Of a DNA stretch of 64,000 bases, positions 15,770 to 24,261 are shown in pieces. A model generated the notes under the pieces. That model made no database searches, was not told where the DNA came from, and saw only the letters and a program-made list of their open reading frames with translations. The stretch's first letter is position 1. Every line of letters starts with the position of its first letter. The translations under genes were made by a program, and so were the position numbers. Origin of the DNA: Oscillospiraceae bacterium. GTDB taxonomy: Bacteria > Bacillota > Clostridia > Oscillospirales > Oscillospiraceae. The stretch lies in contig JAFTXW010000014.1 in the NCBI GenBank assembly GCA_017461445.1, positions 45,233-109,232 of the forward strand, read 5' to 3'.

Positions 15770-17649
15770 TGAGAAAACCCTTTGCTCTGCTGCTTTTGCT
15801 GTGCCTGCTGCTGTGCGGCTGTGCCGGAGAAGCAGTGCAGGAGGAGCCCGCCACCATCCCCTCTGTCACGGAGGCTCCCGCCCCCACCCTGGACACCACC
15901 GGGTTCTACATCCCCGGCAGTGCTCTGGAAGCAGAAACCAACGGTGCTGTCCGGGCCTATCCCCTTTCGGGACAGGATGCCAGCGGCATTCTCCCTTTGC
16001 GCGATGGCATTCTGGTCTTTTCCTGCACCGAATCCACCACACTGCTAACTGTCCTGACGGGCGACACTTTCTATTCCGCAGCCTCCCTTACGCTGGATTT
16101 TGCGCTCAGCCCTGAGGATTCCACCCTCCGCCGCTGGGATGGGGGCATCTCCTTCTATGATCCCATCACAGGTGAGGTGGTGGTACTGGACAGCAGCCTG
16201 CGGGAGATCTCCCGGATCGCCGCGCCCGAGGATATGACGGGTGCCCCCCTGCTGTCCGGTGACAGGACCACCCTCTATTACTGCACCGCCTCCGCCATCC
16301 GGGCTTTGGACCTGGAAAGCGGTATCAGCCGGGTGCTGAAGGAGATCCGCTACCCCAGCCAGAATGTGACCGGCCTTTGGCTGGATGACACAGTGCTGGA
16401 ATGCAGCCTCTCCGACAACGAGACCCAGGACACCCTGTACCTCTCCACTGTCACCGGCGAGACGATGTACATGACCGCCAACAGTATCACCCTGACCACC
16501 GCAGAGAATAGCTGGTATGCTTCCTTCCTGGATGGCTCCCTGCAGGTATATCTCTTTGGTCAGCCCGGCGAAGAGCCCGCCGTTCTGGCACCGGATGAGC
16601 TTTCCACCGATTGTCATTTCCTGGCAGAGGATAACGCCGCCGTAATCATCCGCCAGCCCGATATGGAAACGACGGTGCTGGACTACTATGATCTGGAAAC
16701 AGGCCTTCTGACCTCCTCCCTGACCCTGGAAGCGGATTTTTATCCCTGGTGCGTGGAAAGTGCTGGGAATGGCCAGGTGGCTTTTCTGTGCTACGACGAG
16801 GCGTATGATTGCAATACCCTCTACTGCTGGGATACGACTGCCCTGCCCTCCGGGAATACCCAGTGCTATACAGGCCCCTACTACACCATGGACGAGCCGG
16901 ATTACGACGGGCTTGCCGCCTGCACGCTCTACGCCCAGGAGATCTCTGAAAAGCACGGCATCCAGGTGCTGGTCTACCGGGACGCGGTGGAGGTCCAGCC
17001 CTGGGATTACGAATTTACCTATGAATACCAGCCCAGGGTGCTGATGCAGGAGCTGAAGCAGCTGGACGCCCGGCTGGAAAATTTCCCGGATGGCGTATTA
17101 CAGACCCTTGCAGAGCAGTACACAGGCCTCAGGATTGCCATCGTCCGCAGTATCAGCGGTTCCCCCGAGTCCGGAAGCTTGGATACTGCCGTAGGAATCC
17201 AGTTCTGGGAGGAATACGATGCCTATATCGTTCTCACCGCGGGAATGAATACGGAATATACCCTGTACCACGAGCTGTACCATCTGATCGACACCTACCT
17301 GCTGAATGAAACCAACGCCTTCGACCAATGGGATCTGCTGAATCCCGTAGGCTTCTCTTACGATTTCGACTACATCGCCAACCAGACCCGCAACAGCAGC
17401 GAGTATCTCCGGGAGGATGCCCGGTACTTCATCGACACCTACTCCATGAGCTACCCAAAAGAGGACCGGGCCCGGATCATGGAATACGCCATGACGGAGG
17501 GGAACGAAAGCTACTTCCAATGCGACACTATGCAGAAGAAGCTGAAAACCATCTGCGAGGGTATCCGCAAGGCCTTTGGCTTGAGAAAATCCCCCGAAAC
17601 CTTCCTGTGGGAGCAGTATCTGGAGGAATCCCTGGCTTACAGCGAATAA
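15769..17649 (+). CDS. Secreted lipoprotein with HExxH metallopeptidase motif
   Basis: A 626-residue protein with a lipoprotein signal (LLLCLLLCGCAG, lipid-modified Cys at about residue 17). The middle, roughly 60-400, is a run of beta-rich repeats reminiscent of a beta-propeller (for example YNTLYCWD, LRRWDGGISFYD). Near residue 500 is YTLYHELYHLIDTYL, a zincin HExxH motif, followed by acidic residues and NAFDQWDLLNPVGF. This suggests a cell-surface zinc protease, inferred from the motif only. Two ATGs are possible; 15769 is preferred because AAGGAGG then has 5-base spacing. It is the last gene of the operon. Confidence 0.75.
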   Translation: MRKPFALLLLLCLLLCGCAGEAVQEEPATIPSVTEAPAPTLDTTGFYIPGSALEAETNGAVRAYPLSGQDASGILPLRDGILVFSCTESTTLLTVLTGDTFYSAASLTLDFALSPEDSTLRRWDGGISFYDPITGEVVVLDSSLREISRIAAPEDMTGAPLLSGDRTTLYYCTASAIRALDLESGISRVLKEIRYPSQNVTGLWLDDTVLECSLSDNETQDTLYLSTVTGETMYMTANSITLTTAENSWYASFLDGSLQVYLFGQPGEEPAVLAPDELSTDCHFLAEDNAAVIIRQPDMETTVLDYYDLETGLLTSSLTLEADFYPWCVESAGNGQVAFLCYDEAYDCNTLYCWDTTALPSGNTQCYTGPYYTMDEPDYDGLAACTLYAQEISEKHGIQVLVYRDAVEVQPWDYEFTYEYQPRVLMQELKQLDARLENFPDGVLQTLAEQYTGLRIAIVRSISGSPESGSLDTAVGIQFWEEYDAYIVLTAGMNTEYTLYHELYHLIDTYLLNETNAFDQWDLLNPVGFSYDFDYIANQTRNSSEYLREDARYFIDTYSMSYPKEDRARIMEYAMTEGNESYFQCDTMQKKLKTICEGIRKAFGLRKSPETFLWEQYLEESLAYSE

Positions 17650-17657
17650 CGAAATTC

Positions 17658-17681
17658 ACCCCACATCTTTCGATGTGGGGT
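17658..17681. terminator. Hairpin between convergent genes
   Basis: A perfect 10-bp stem ACCCCACATC/GATGTGGGGT with loop TTTC lies between the lipoprotein gene and the oppositely oriented CBS gene. The T tracts are poor, so it may act on both sides weakly. Confidence 0.6.
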
Positions 17682-17696
17682 GTTCTGCTATGTAGC

Positions 17697-18110
17697 TCAA
17701 TCCTCAGGGAACAGCTTTTCCTGGCAGTACTTGATGATGGAGCGGCGGGTGACGATGCCGATGAAGGCATCCTTATCGTCCACCACAGGAACGAAATTCT
17801 GGGTGGAGGCCCGGTCGATCAGATCCTGCATGGAGGTGGTGACCCGGACGGGAACATTGTCCCGGCGGCGGGCGATCTCCATGATCCGGTGGGCTTCCGC
17901 CTGGCGCATATCCATGTAGCACATGTTCTTCATGGCCCACAGCACATCGCCCTCTGTCAGGGTGCCCCGGTATTCGCCCCGGCGGTTCAGGATGGGCAGG
18001 GCCGCGTAATGGGCCACTTCCATCTTTTCCAGGGCCTGGCGGACAGTGTAGTCGTCATAAAGGTAAGCGCACATGGCCTTCGGCAGTAGAAAAAACAAGA
18101 TATTATTCAT
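17697..18110 (-). CDS. CBS domain pair protein
   Basis: A 137-residue protein made of two CBS motifs (about 8-65 and 75-130): VRQALEKMEVAHYAALPILNRRGEYRGTLTEGDVL and MQDLIDRASTQNFVPVVDDKDAFIGIVTRRSII. CBS pairs bind adenosine nucleotides such as AMP, ATP or c-di-AMP and usually regulate another protein. No partner domain is present, so it must act in trans or as a stand-alone sensor. Start ATG at 18110 follows AAAGGAG. Confidence 0.9.
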   Translation of the reverse strand: MNNILFFLLPKAMCAYLYDDYTVRQALEKMEVAHYAALPILNRRGEYRGTLTEGDVLWAMKNMCYMDMRQAEAHRIMEIARRRDNVPVRVTTSMQDLIDRASTQNFVPVVDDKDAFIGIVTRRSIIKYCQEKLFPED

Positions 18111-18247
18111 AGGGGTTCTCCTTTTCGGTGCGGGGTCTTGCCGCACTATTATTATAGCACAAACCGCTCCAAAAAGTATGAATTTTTCTCGTTATTTTGA
18201 CGGCAGAACGCCGAATTATTCGCCCCTATTTTGTGTCATTTGCACAA

Positions 18248-19510
18248 TCAATACTGGAATTTAAAATCTGTGAAGTCAAAGGTGGCGAAATAGTCCTGCA
18301 CTGTCTCGGCACGGCGGATCAGCTGGAAGCTGCCGTCCTCCTTCAGCAGGACCTCCGCGCTGCGCAGCTTGCCGTTGTAGTTGTAGCCCATGGAGTGGCC
18401 GTGGGCACCGGTGTCGTGGATGGCCACGATGTCGCCGATGTCAATTTCCGGCAGGCTCCGCTCGATGGCGAACTTGTCGTTGTTTTCGCACAAACCGCCG
18501 GTCACATCGTAAACGTGATCCAGAATGGCATCCTCCTTGCCCAGGACGGTGATGTGGTGGTAAGCACCGTACATGGCAGGGCGCATCAGGTCGGCGGCGC
18601 AGGCATCCAGGCCCACATACTCCCGGTAGATGTGCTTCTGATGCAGCACGGTAGAGATCAGGTGACCGTAGGGAGCCAGCATAAAGCGGCCCAATTCGGT
18701 AAAAATAGCCACATCATCCATACCCTGTGGGGTCAGGATCTGCTCATACCGCTGGCGGACACCTTCGCCGATGACCTTGATATCGCACTTGGGCTGCTCG
18801 GGACGGTAATCCACGCCGATACCGCCGGACAGGTTTACAAAGGAGATATGGCAGCCGGTGGCATTGCGGAGCCGAACGGCCAGACGGAACAACTGGGCAG
18901 CCAGCTCGGGATAATACTCGTTGGTGGTGGTGTTGGAGGCCAGGAAGGCATGGATGCCGAAATGCTTGGTGCCCAGCTTCATCAGGCGGTTAATGGCTCC
19001 CGCCATCTGATCCTCGGTCATACCATACTTGGCATCCCGGGGCATATCCATGATGGTGTTGCCCAGGCTGAAGGAGCCGCCGGGGTTATAGCGCAGGCAG
19101 ACCGTTTCGGGCACATCGCCCATGCCTGCCAGGAAATCCACATAGGTGGCATCGTCCAGATTGATGTAAACACCCATCTCCCGGGCCTTGCGCATGTCCT
19201 TCTCGGGAGTCACATTGGAGGAGAACATCACATCGTGTCCGGTAACGCCCACAGCCTCCGCCAGCACCAGCTCCGTATAAGTGGCACAGTCGCAGCCGCA
19301 GCCCTCCTCGTGGAGCAGCTTGACGATATAGGGGTTGGGGGTAGCCTTTACGGCAAAAAATTCCCGGAATCCCTTATTCCAGGAGAAGGCCTCCTTCAGG
19401 GCACGGGCGTTGGCACGGATGCCAGCCTCGTCATACAGGTGGAAGGGGGTGGGGATCTGGGCGGTGATCTCCCTTGCCTTCTCCAAAGTCAGAAACGGTG
19501 TCTTTTTCAT
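18248..19510 (-). CDS. lysA: Diaminopimelate decarboxylase
   Basis: A 420-residue PLP enzyme of the alanine-racemase fold that decarboxylates meso-diaminopimelate to lysine. The PLP lysine is in REFFAVKATPNPYIVKLLHE, the phosphate-binding glycines in NLSGGIGVDY, and the C-terminal active-site region contains GLCENNDKFA and GAHGHSMGYNYNG. The ATG at 19510 follows GAGGT; the long in-frame extension upstream lies inside the riboswitch leader. A lysine riboswitch with terminator precedes it, which strongly supports the lysine assignment. Confidence 0.93.
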   Translation of the reverse strand: MKKTPFLTLEKAREITAQIPTPFHLYDEAGIRANARALKEAFSWNKGFREFFAVKATPNPYIVKLLHEEGCGCDCATYTELVLAEAVGVTGHDVMFSSNVTPEKDMRKAREMGVYINLDDATYVDFLAGMGDVPETVCLRYNPGGSFSLGNTIMDMPRDAKYGMTEDQMAGAINRLMKLGTKHFGIHAFLASNTTTNEYYPELAAQLFRLAVRLRNATGCHISFVNLSGGIGVDYRPEQPKCDIKVIGEGVRQRYEQILTPQGMDDVAIFTELGRFMLAPYGHLISTVLHQKHIYREYVGLDACAADLMRPAMYGAYHHITVLGKEDAILDHVYDVTGGLCENNDKFAIERSLPEIDIGDIVAIHDTGAHGHSMGYNYNGKLRSAEVLLKEDGSFQLIRRAETVQDYFATFDFTDFKFQY

Positions 19511-19523
19511 CTTTCTTACCTCA

Positions 19524-19555
19524 CAAAAATAAAAATCCCCGCGCAGAGCGCAGGG
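19524..19555 (-). terminator. Riboswitch expression-platform terminator for lysA
   Basis: On the minus strand an 8-bp stem (19548-19555 with 19537-19544, one G-T pair) followed by ATTTTTATTTTTG. It sits between the lysine aptamer and the lysA start and would form when lysine is bound. Confidence 0.82.
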
Positions 19556-19567
19556 CAAACAGGCTGT

Positions 19568-19738
19568 TTGTCCCGGCAGCACTCCATTAGTTTTCGCTAA
19601 TGACAGTTCCGCGCATATTCTGCGCGGCCCCAGGTTCTGCCCGTTCGGCACCGGACAGCCCTTCGGCGGAAGCTCCTTTCCCGCCCCGGCAATTGCCAGA
19701 CCGGAGAGGTACTGATAGCTTCCGCGACCTCAGCCGTA
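19568..19738 (-). promoter_or_regulatory. Lysine riboswitch (L box)
   Basis: Reading the minus strand, conserved L-box elements occur in order: GAGGTCGCGG, then AGTACCTCT, GAAAGGAG, GCCGAAGGGCTGTCC, GAACGGGCAG, CCTGGG, and the 3' portion AACTGTCATTAG with TAATGGAGTGCTGCC. The P1 strands CGGC and GCCG close the domain. It lies between a consensus promoter and the terminator ahead of lysA. Lysine binding should terminate transcription. Confidence 0.9.
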
Positions 19739-19745
19739 TTGTTAA

Positions 19746-19774
19746 ATTGTATTCGATGGAAGCACATTTGTCAA
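19746..19774 (-). promoter_or_regulatory. Promoter of the riboswitch-lysA transcript
   Basis: Minus strand TTGACA (19769-19774), exact 17-bp spacer, TACAAT (19746-19751), ending a few bases before the aptamer. Confidence 0.85.
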
Positions 19775-19846
19775 CCCTAAATCCGGCTCTACGGCAGGAA
19801 GAATTGGATTTCTCCCCAGTGGAGACGGGTTTTCGACGGCAGTAGT

Positions 19847-19874
19847 TTGCATTTTCCCACCGTTGTGCTATAAT
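19847..19874 (+). promoter_or_regulatory. Promoter of the hemolysin III gene
   Basis: TTGCAT (19847-19852), 16-bp spacer, TATAAT (19869-19874), about 30 bases before the start codon. Confidence 0.7.
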
Positions 19875-19904
19875 ATCCCCATTCCACCGAAAGAAGGACC
19901 TATT

Positions 19905-20576
19905 ATGAAACGAACCAAATTATCCGACCGGAAGCTCCCCGACTACACCCGGGGCGAAGAGATCATGAATATGGTCACTCACATCGTGGGCGGTGCCATG
20001 GGCGTAGCTGTACTGGTGCTGTGTGTCATCCGCGCCGCCCTGAATGCCAATGTGTGGGGTATTACCACCTCCGCCATTTACGGTGCCACCATGGTGGTCA
20101 TGTTCACCATTTCCAGCGTCTACCACGGCCTGAAGCCCCACCTGGGCAAGAAGGTCATGCAGGTCATCGACCACTGCACCATCTATTTCCTGATCGCGGG
20201 CACCTATACTGTGGTGCTCCTCTCAGCCCTCCGGCCCGCGTACCCTGTCCTAGCCTGGGGTATCTTTGCCTTCGAGTGGGCCATGGTGGCCCTGGCCACC
20301 ACCCTGACGGCCATCGACCTGAAGAAGTACAGCATCTTTTCCATGATCTGCTATATCGGCATGGGCTGGGCCATTATTCCCTTCTGGCGGCAGGTGCTGG
20401 AGGTACTGACGAAACCCGGCTTCACCCTCCTGCTCACCGGCGGCATCGCCTACACCATCGGCTCCATCCTTTATGGCATCGGCAAAAAGAGAAAATGGAT
20501 GCACTCCGTGTTCCATATTTTCGTCATCCTGGGCGCGCTGCTGCAATTCTTTGCGGTACTGTTCTTTGCGCTGTAA
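19905..20576 (+). CDS. Hemolysin III family (YqfA/PAQR-like) membrane protein
   Basis: A 223-residue protein with seven membrane segments. The family's conserved metal-binding residues are visible in TISSVYHGL (about residue 67-75), IDHCTIYFLIAGTYT (about 88-102) and the final WMHSVFHIFVILGALLQF. These proteins belong to the CREST hydrolase superfamily with PAQR receptors; despite the name, haemolysis is not their established role here. Start ATG at 19905 follows AAGAAGGA. It is a single-gene unit with a terminator shared with the convergent XRE gene. Confidence 0.9.
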   Translation: MKRTKLSDRKLPDYTRGEEIMNMVTHIVGGAMGVAVLVLCVIRAALNANVWGITTSAIYGATMVVMFTISSVYHGLKPHLGKKVMQVIDHCTIYFLIAGTYTVVLLSALRPAYPVLAWGIFAFEWAMVALATTLTAIDLKKYSIFSMICYIGMGWAIIPFWRQVLEVLTKPGFTLLLTGGIAYTIGSILYGIGKKRKWMHSVFHIFVILGALLQFFAVLFFAL

Positions 20577-20580
20577 TTTT

Positions 20581-20607
20581 AAAACCGCCGTGTCATACGG
20601 CGGTTTT
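20581..20607. terminator. Bidirectional terminator
   Basis: An 11-bp stem AAAACCGCCGT/ACGGCGGTTTT with A and T tracts on both arms, between the convergent hemolysin III and XRE genes. Confidence 0.88.
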
Positions 20608-20834
20608 CACCTTTTATTTACGTCTTTGTATCTTTTACGGCAATTCGTTTGTCCCAGCAAATAGTCTATGCTCGTATCATAGAAGTCAGCCAGTTTAATC
20701 AATACGGCAGTCGGAATATCGTTTTCCCCAGTTTCATACTTGGAATATCCTGTTTGTGACATACCAAGCATTTTTGCAACCTGTGTTTGGTTTAAATCCT
20801 TATCCTCTCGCAAATCTCTGATTCGTGGATACAT
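20607..20834 (-). CDS. Small XRE family repressor
   Basis: A 75-residue protein that is almost entirely a Cro/C1 helix-turn-helix: IRDLREDKDLNQTQVAKMLGMSQTGYSKYETGEND and a dimer/tail part ending KDVNKR. It is encoded divergently from the membrane protein at 20951, with AACCTG/CAGGTT palindromic sites in the promoter region between them, so it most likely represses both. Base composition is more AT-rich than the surroundings. Start ATG at 20834 follows GGAGGG. Confidence 0.9.
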   Translation of the reverse strand: MYPRIRDLREDKDLNQTQVAKMLGMSQTGYSKYETGENDIPTAVLIKLADFYDTSIDYLLGQTNCRKRYKDVNKR

Positions 20835-20863
20835 AATTCCCTCCGTATCATATAATTTGCAAC

Positions 20864-20918
20864 ATTATAAAATAACCTGTTTTAGATTATTGACTTTTAA
20901 CCTGAAACAGGTTATAAT
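20864..20918. promoter_or_regulatory. Divergent promoter region with XRE operator
   Basis: Plus strand: TTGACT (20890-20895), 17-bp spacer, TATAAT (20913-20918). A perfect palindrome AACCTG-AAA-CAGGTT (20899-20913) fills the spacer. An extra half-site AACCTGTTT (20874-20882) lies just upstream of a minus-strand TATAAT (20864-20869) that would serve the XRE gene. Operator assignment is inferred from position. Confidence 0.78.
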
Positions 20919-20950
20919 TTGGATATCCAAATAAACAGGGGGTATCAAAC

Positions 20951-21760
20951 ATGTACACTCAGTCAGATAACCTAACCGACGCAAACAGCGCACCGTCCCG
21001 TAAGGAAACGCTTCATCAGAAAATTGCACAACTGTTCTGCACGCCTCTCTTCTTGGGTTTGATTGCCTGCTATTCCGCAACACAGGTCATTAGTCTGTTC
21101 ACACTTTCCGACAGAAACCCTATGGCCTACTTGCTTAGTATACTCAAAAGCTGGGGAATCAATGACTATCTGATAACAGGACCGCTTTCCCAGCTAAGCA
21201 ATACAATCCAGTCTGTACAACTTTTTCTGCTTGTTCCCTGCATTGTTGTTGCAATCGCCCTGTGGATCATTGCGCTAAATGCTAAAAAATATGGTGAAAA
21301 GCGTTTGTATAATATTGGCTTTACAACAATTCAGGTCATTAAATTTAATCAGATGATTATCATGGGCATTGCGCTTGTTCTTGTCGCCATTAAGGGTTAT
21401 TCTTTGCTGAACGAACTGAAGGAACTACTCATTCTTGTTAGTTTACAGGATGCAGAAAAGTGGATCGGCATTGCAAAGGTCATGCTTGTTGTTGGTGCAA
21501 TCGGTACTATCTACTTCACTTTCCGTGTCCTGCTCACCTTCTCTCTTATGAAAGAATCCGCATGTGAAACAGTTTCCATTCAGCAAACTTCCCTGTTTGT
21601 TCCTATTGTATGTTTTATCCTCAGTGCAGTTTCTTTACTTATCCAAATCAAATTTGGATTTGATTTGGTTTCTCTCTTAAACTGTGGATCGGCCATTCTT
21701 TTTGGCGTTTACTTACTGAATTACAGAAAAGTAATGGATCAACTCGAACAACTCGGCTAA
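20951..21760 (+). CDS. Uncharacterised multi-pass membrane protein under XRE control
   Basis: A 269-residue protein with about five hydrophobic segments (roughly residues 30-50, 85-110, 130-155, 175-200 and 215-255). No family is recognised. The start has a hydrophilic tail of about 25 residues. Codon use is AT-richer than the surrounding genes, and together with the small XRE gene it looks like an acquired two-gene cassette. Start ATG at 20951 lies 33 bases after the operator-bearing promoter, preceded by AGGGGG. Confidence 0.7.
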   Translation: MYTQSDNLTDANSAPSRKETLHQKIAQLFCTPLFLGLIACYSATQVISLFTLSDRNPMAYLLSILKSWGINDYLITGPLSQLSNTIQSVQLFLLVPCIVVAIALWIIALNAKKYGEKRLYNIGFTTIQVIKFNQMIIMGIALVLVAIKGYSLLNELKELLILVSLQDAEKWIGIAKVMLVVGAIGTIYFTFRVLLTFSLMKESACETVSIQQTSLFVPIVCFILSAVSLLIQIKFGFDLVSLLNCGSAILFGVYLLNYRKVMDQLEQLG

Positions 21761-21763
21761 ACA

Positions 21764-21797
21764 ACAACGCACCTGCTTTTTGCAGGTGCGTTGTTTT
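21764..21797. terminator. Strong terminator between convergent genes
   Basis: A perfect 13-bp stem ACAACGCACCTGC/GCAGGTGCGTTGT (21764-21776 with 21782-21794), loop of five T, and a short T tract. Confidence 0.88.
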
Positions 21798-21800
21798 GTA

Positions 21801-22259
21801 TCAGAAAGTTTTCCGAAAGACAGATACCTTCTCAATTTCCGCATTGTCAAAGCTATTGTAGAAGGCTTCCGCGGCCTGGTTTTCGGCGCAGATCAGGTAA
21901 TACTGGTGGATGCCGTTTTTCTTGCAGTCCTTTTCAAACTCCCGAAACAGCTGCGCGGCAATGCCCTGCCGCCGGTAGTCCCGCAGCACATATACCCAAT
22001 CCAGATAGGCCATGCGGTAACCATCCTGAATGCAGCCGTAGAAATGATATTCCAGCCTGCCCACGACCTTGTTATTTTCCATCGCCAGAATGGATTTGGT
22101 ATTCTGATAAAAGGGGTTGGCAATGCGGGCTTTGATGCCAGCTTCGTCAATTTGTTCTGCTGTAATCATATCCGGTTCTTCCGAAAAAGCTCTTTTCAAA
22201 TATGCAATATAGCCATCCACATTCGTATGATCCAGGCTTTCAAAACGCATATCTTTCAT
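21801..22259 (-). CDS. GNAT family N-acetyltransferase
   Basis: A 152-residue GNAT protein. The acetyl-CoA pyrophosphate-binding loop is DYRRQGIAAQLFREFEKD (about 92-110), preceded by the beta-strand YLDWVYVLRD and followed by YYLICAENQAAEAFYNSFDN. The substrate is unknown; members acetylate small amines or protein N-termini. It lies downstream of the ftsH terminator, so it is a separate unit. Confidence 0.92.
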   Translation of the reverse strand: MKDMRFESLDHTNVDGYIAYLKRAFSEEPDMITAEQIDEAGIKARIANPFYQNTKSILAMENNKVVGRLEYHFYGCIQDGYRMAYLDWVYVLRDYRRQGIAAQLFREFEKDCKKNGIHQYYLICAENQAAEAFYNSFDNAEIEKVSVFRKTF

Positions 22260-22273
22260 CCTTTCATAACATA

Positions 22274-22321
22274 GTAAAAACTACCCGAAGAAGAATGTCA
22301 AATTCTTTTCGGGTAGTTTTT
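22274..22321 (-). terminator. Terminator of the ftsH operon
   Basis: A 13-bp stem AAAACTACCCGAA/TTCGGGTAGTTTT enclosing a 16-20 base loop, with T tracts, just after ftsH on the minus strand. Confidence 0.85.
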
Positions 22322-22373
22322 GTCGATATTTCTGCTGCGCAAACCCGATATGCTATAAATCCTTTTCGGCGAT

Positions 22374-24248
22374 TTATTCCTCGGGTTCGGCAAAGCCGTC
22401 GAACAGGGCGGTAGCGGAAGCTTCGTTGATCTCACGGCCCTCCATCAGGGCGGTGAACTGGTCGCCGGTCATGCTTTCGTGCTCCAGCAGGTACTCGGTC
22501 AGCTCCAGCAGCTTTTCCTTGTCGGCAGACAGGATCTCCTGACAGTGGGCATAGGCCTTGTCGATCAGGGCCTTCACCTCATCGTCGATGGTGGCCGCGA
22601 ACTTTTCAGAATAGCTCTTGGTGGTCTGATAATCCCGGCCGATGAACACCTCGCCGCCGTCCAGGTAGGATACGGTGCCCAGCTTCTCGCACATGCCGTA
22701 GCGGGCCACCATATCCTTGGCCAGCTTGGTGGCCCGGTCGATGTCGTTGGACGCGCCCACGGAGATATCGCCCACAAACAGGGCCTCCGCCACACGGCCG
22801 CCCAGCAGGCCCACGATCTGCTCGTACATCTGGTTCCGGGTCAGGTTGGCGGAATCGTCCTTGGGCAGGTACCAGGTAGCTCCCAGGCTGTTGCCCCGGG
22901 GCACGATGGTGATGTGCCGCACGGGATCGTGGGAGGGCAGGCGGTACATGGCAATGGCATGGCCCAGCTCGTGGATGGCGGTCTCCCGCAGATCCTTCCG
23001 GGTCTGGACACGGCTCTTCTTAGCGGGGCCGGCGGTGATCTTCATCAGGGCCTCGTTCAGGTCCTCCATGGTCAGCACAGGCCGGTCGTTCCGGGCTGCC
23101 ATGATGGCGGCTTCATTCAGGAGGTTGCTCAGGTCCGCACCGGTGAAACCGGCGGTGGAGCGGGCCACCGTCCGCAAGCTGACGGAAGCATCCAGCTTCT
23201 TGCCCTTGGCGTGGACCTTCAGAATCTCCTCACGGCCCTTCACATCGGGACGGCCCACATGAATCTGACGGTCAAAGCGGCCGGGGCGCAGCAGCGCAGG
23301 GTCCAGAATATCGGGGCGGTTGGTGGCTGCCATGACGATGACGCCCTCGGTGCGGCCGAAGCCGTCCATCTCCACCAGCAGCTGGTTCAAGGTCTGCTCC
23401 TTTTCATCGTGGCCGCCGCCCAGGCCGCTGCCGCGCTTACGGCCCACAGCGTCGATCTCGTCGATGAATATAATGGCGGGAGCCACCTTCTTGGCCTGGT
23501 CAAACAGGTCGCGAACGCGGCTTGCGCCGACGCCGACGTACATTTCCACGAAATCGGAGCCGGAAATGGACAGGAACTGCACATCCGCCTCACCCGCAAC
23601 GGCCCGCGCCAGCAACGTCTTACCGGTGCCGGGAGGGCCCACCAGCAGCAGGCCGTGGGGGATTCTCGCGCCGATCTCGGTATACTTGTCAGGATTTTTC
23701 AGGAAGTCCACCACTTCCGCCAGCTCCTGCTTTTCTTCATCGGCACCGGCCACATCGTCGAAGGTGACCTTCTTGTCGTCGGGTACACCCAGCACGGTGC
23801 GGGCCTTACCGAAGTTCTGCAGAGGGTTAGCACTGTTCATACGGCCCATGAAAATGGCCCAAATGAACAGCAGGATGATGCCCACCACCAGCAAGGGCAG
23901 GATAAAGTCATAGGGCGAAAGCTCGTCCTCCGGATAAAAATCGTAGCTTTCCAGGATGCCCGCGTCAGTCTGCTCCAGGAAGAGTGCATTCATTTCCTGC
24001 CGGAAGCTGGCGGGGTCCGCCAGACTGACCGTCAGGCTTGTCTTGCCGTTATAGGGGTTGTAGAGTCTCAGATTGATGGTGTCGTCCTGAACGGTAAAGC
24101 TCTTGACCTGCTCCTGGCGGAACAGCTCCACCACCTGGGAATAGGGCAGGTCGTCATTGGTGTTGTCAAAAATGCCCATAGCCCAGGACATGGCGGCAAA
24201 CATAATCAGTACATAAAGGATCAGGGGAATGATTCTGCGGTTTTTCAA
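22374..24248 (-). CDS. ftsH: ATP-dependent zinc metalloprotease FtsH
   Basis: A 624-residue membrane-bound AAA+ protease that degrades misfolded or regulatory membrane and cytosolic proteins. Two membrane segments (about 6-24 and 115-135) flank a short outer domain. The AAA domain has Walker A GPPGTGKT (204-211), Walker B IIFIDEID (259-266) and the second region of homology; the zinc site is AIHELGHA near residue 420. The start is TTG at 24248, preceded by AAGGAG. It is last in the gdpP-rplI-dnaB-tilS-hpt-ftsH order common in Firmicutes. Confidence 0.96.
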   Translation of the reverse strand: MKNRRIIPLILYVLIMFAAMSWAMGIFDNTNDDLPYSQVVELFRQEQVKSFTVQDDTINLRLYNPYNGKTSLTVSLADPASFRQEMNALFLEQTDAGILESYDFYPEDELSPYDFILPLLVVGIILLFIWAIFMGRMNSANPLQNFGKARTVLGVPDDKKVTFDDVAGADEEKQELAEVVDFLKNPDKYTEIGARIPHGLLLVGPPGTGKTLLARAVAGEADVQFLSISGSDFVEMYVGVGASRVRDLFDQAKKVAPAIIFIDEIDAVGRKRGSGLGGGHDEKEQTLNQLLVEMDGFGRTEGVIVMAATNRPDILDPALLRPGRFDRQIHVGRPDVKGREEILKVHAKGKKLDASVSLRTVARSTAGFTGADLSNLLNEAAIMAARNDRPVLTMEDLNEALMKITAGPAKKSRVQTRKDLRETAIHELGHAIAMYRLPSHDPVRHITIVPRGNSLGATWYLPKDDSANLTRNQMYEQIVGLLGGRVAEALFVGDISVGASNDIDRATKLAKDMVARYGMCEKLGTVSYLDGGEVFIGRDYQTTKSYSEKFAATIDDEVKALIDKAYAHCQEILSADKEKLLELTEYLLEHESMTGDQFTALMEGREINEASATALFDGFAEPEE

Positions 24249-24261
24249 TTGGGGGTTCTCC

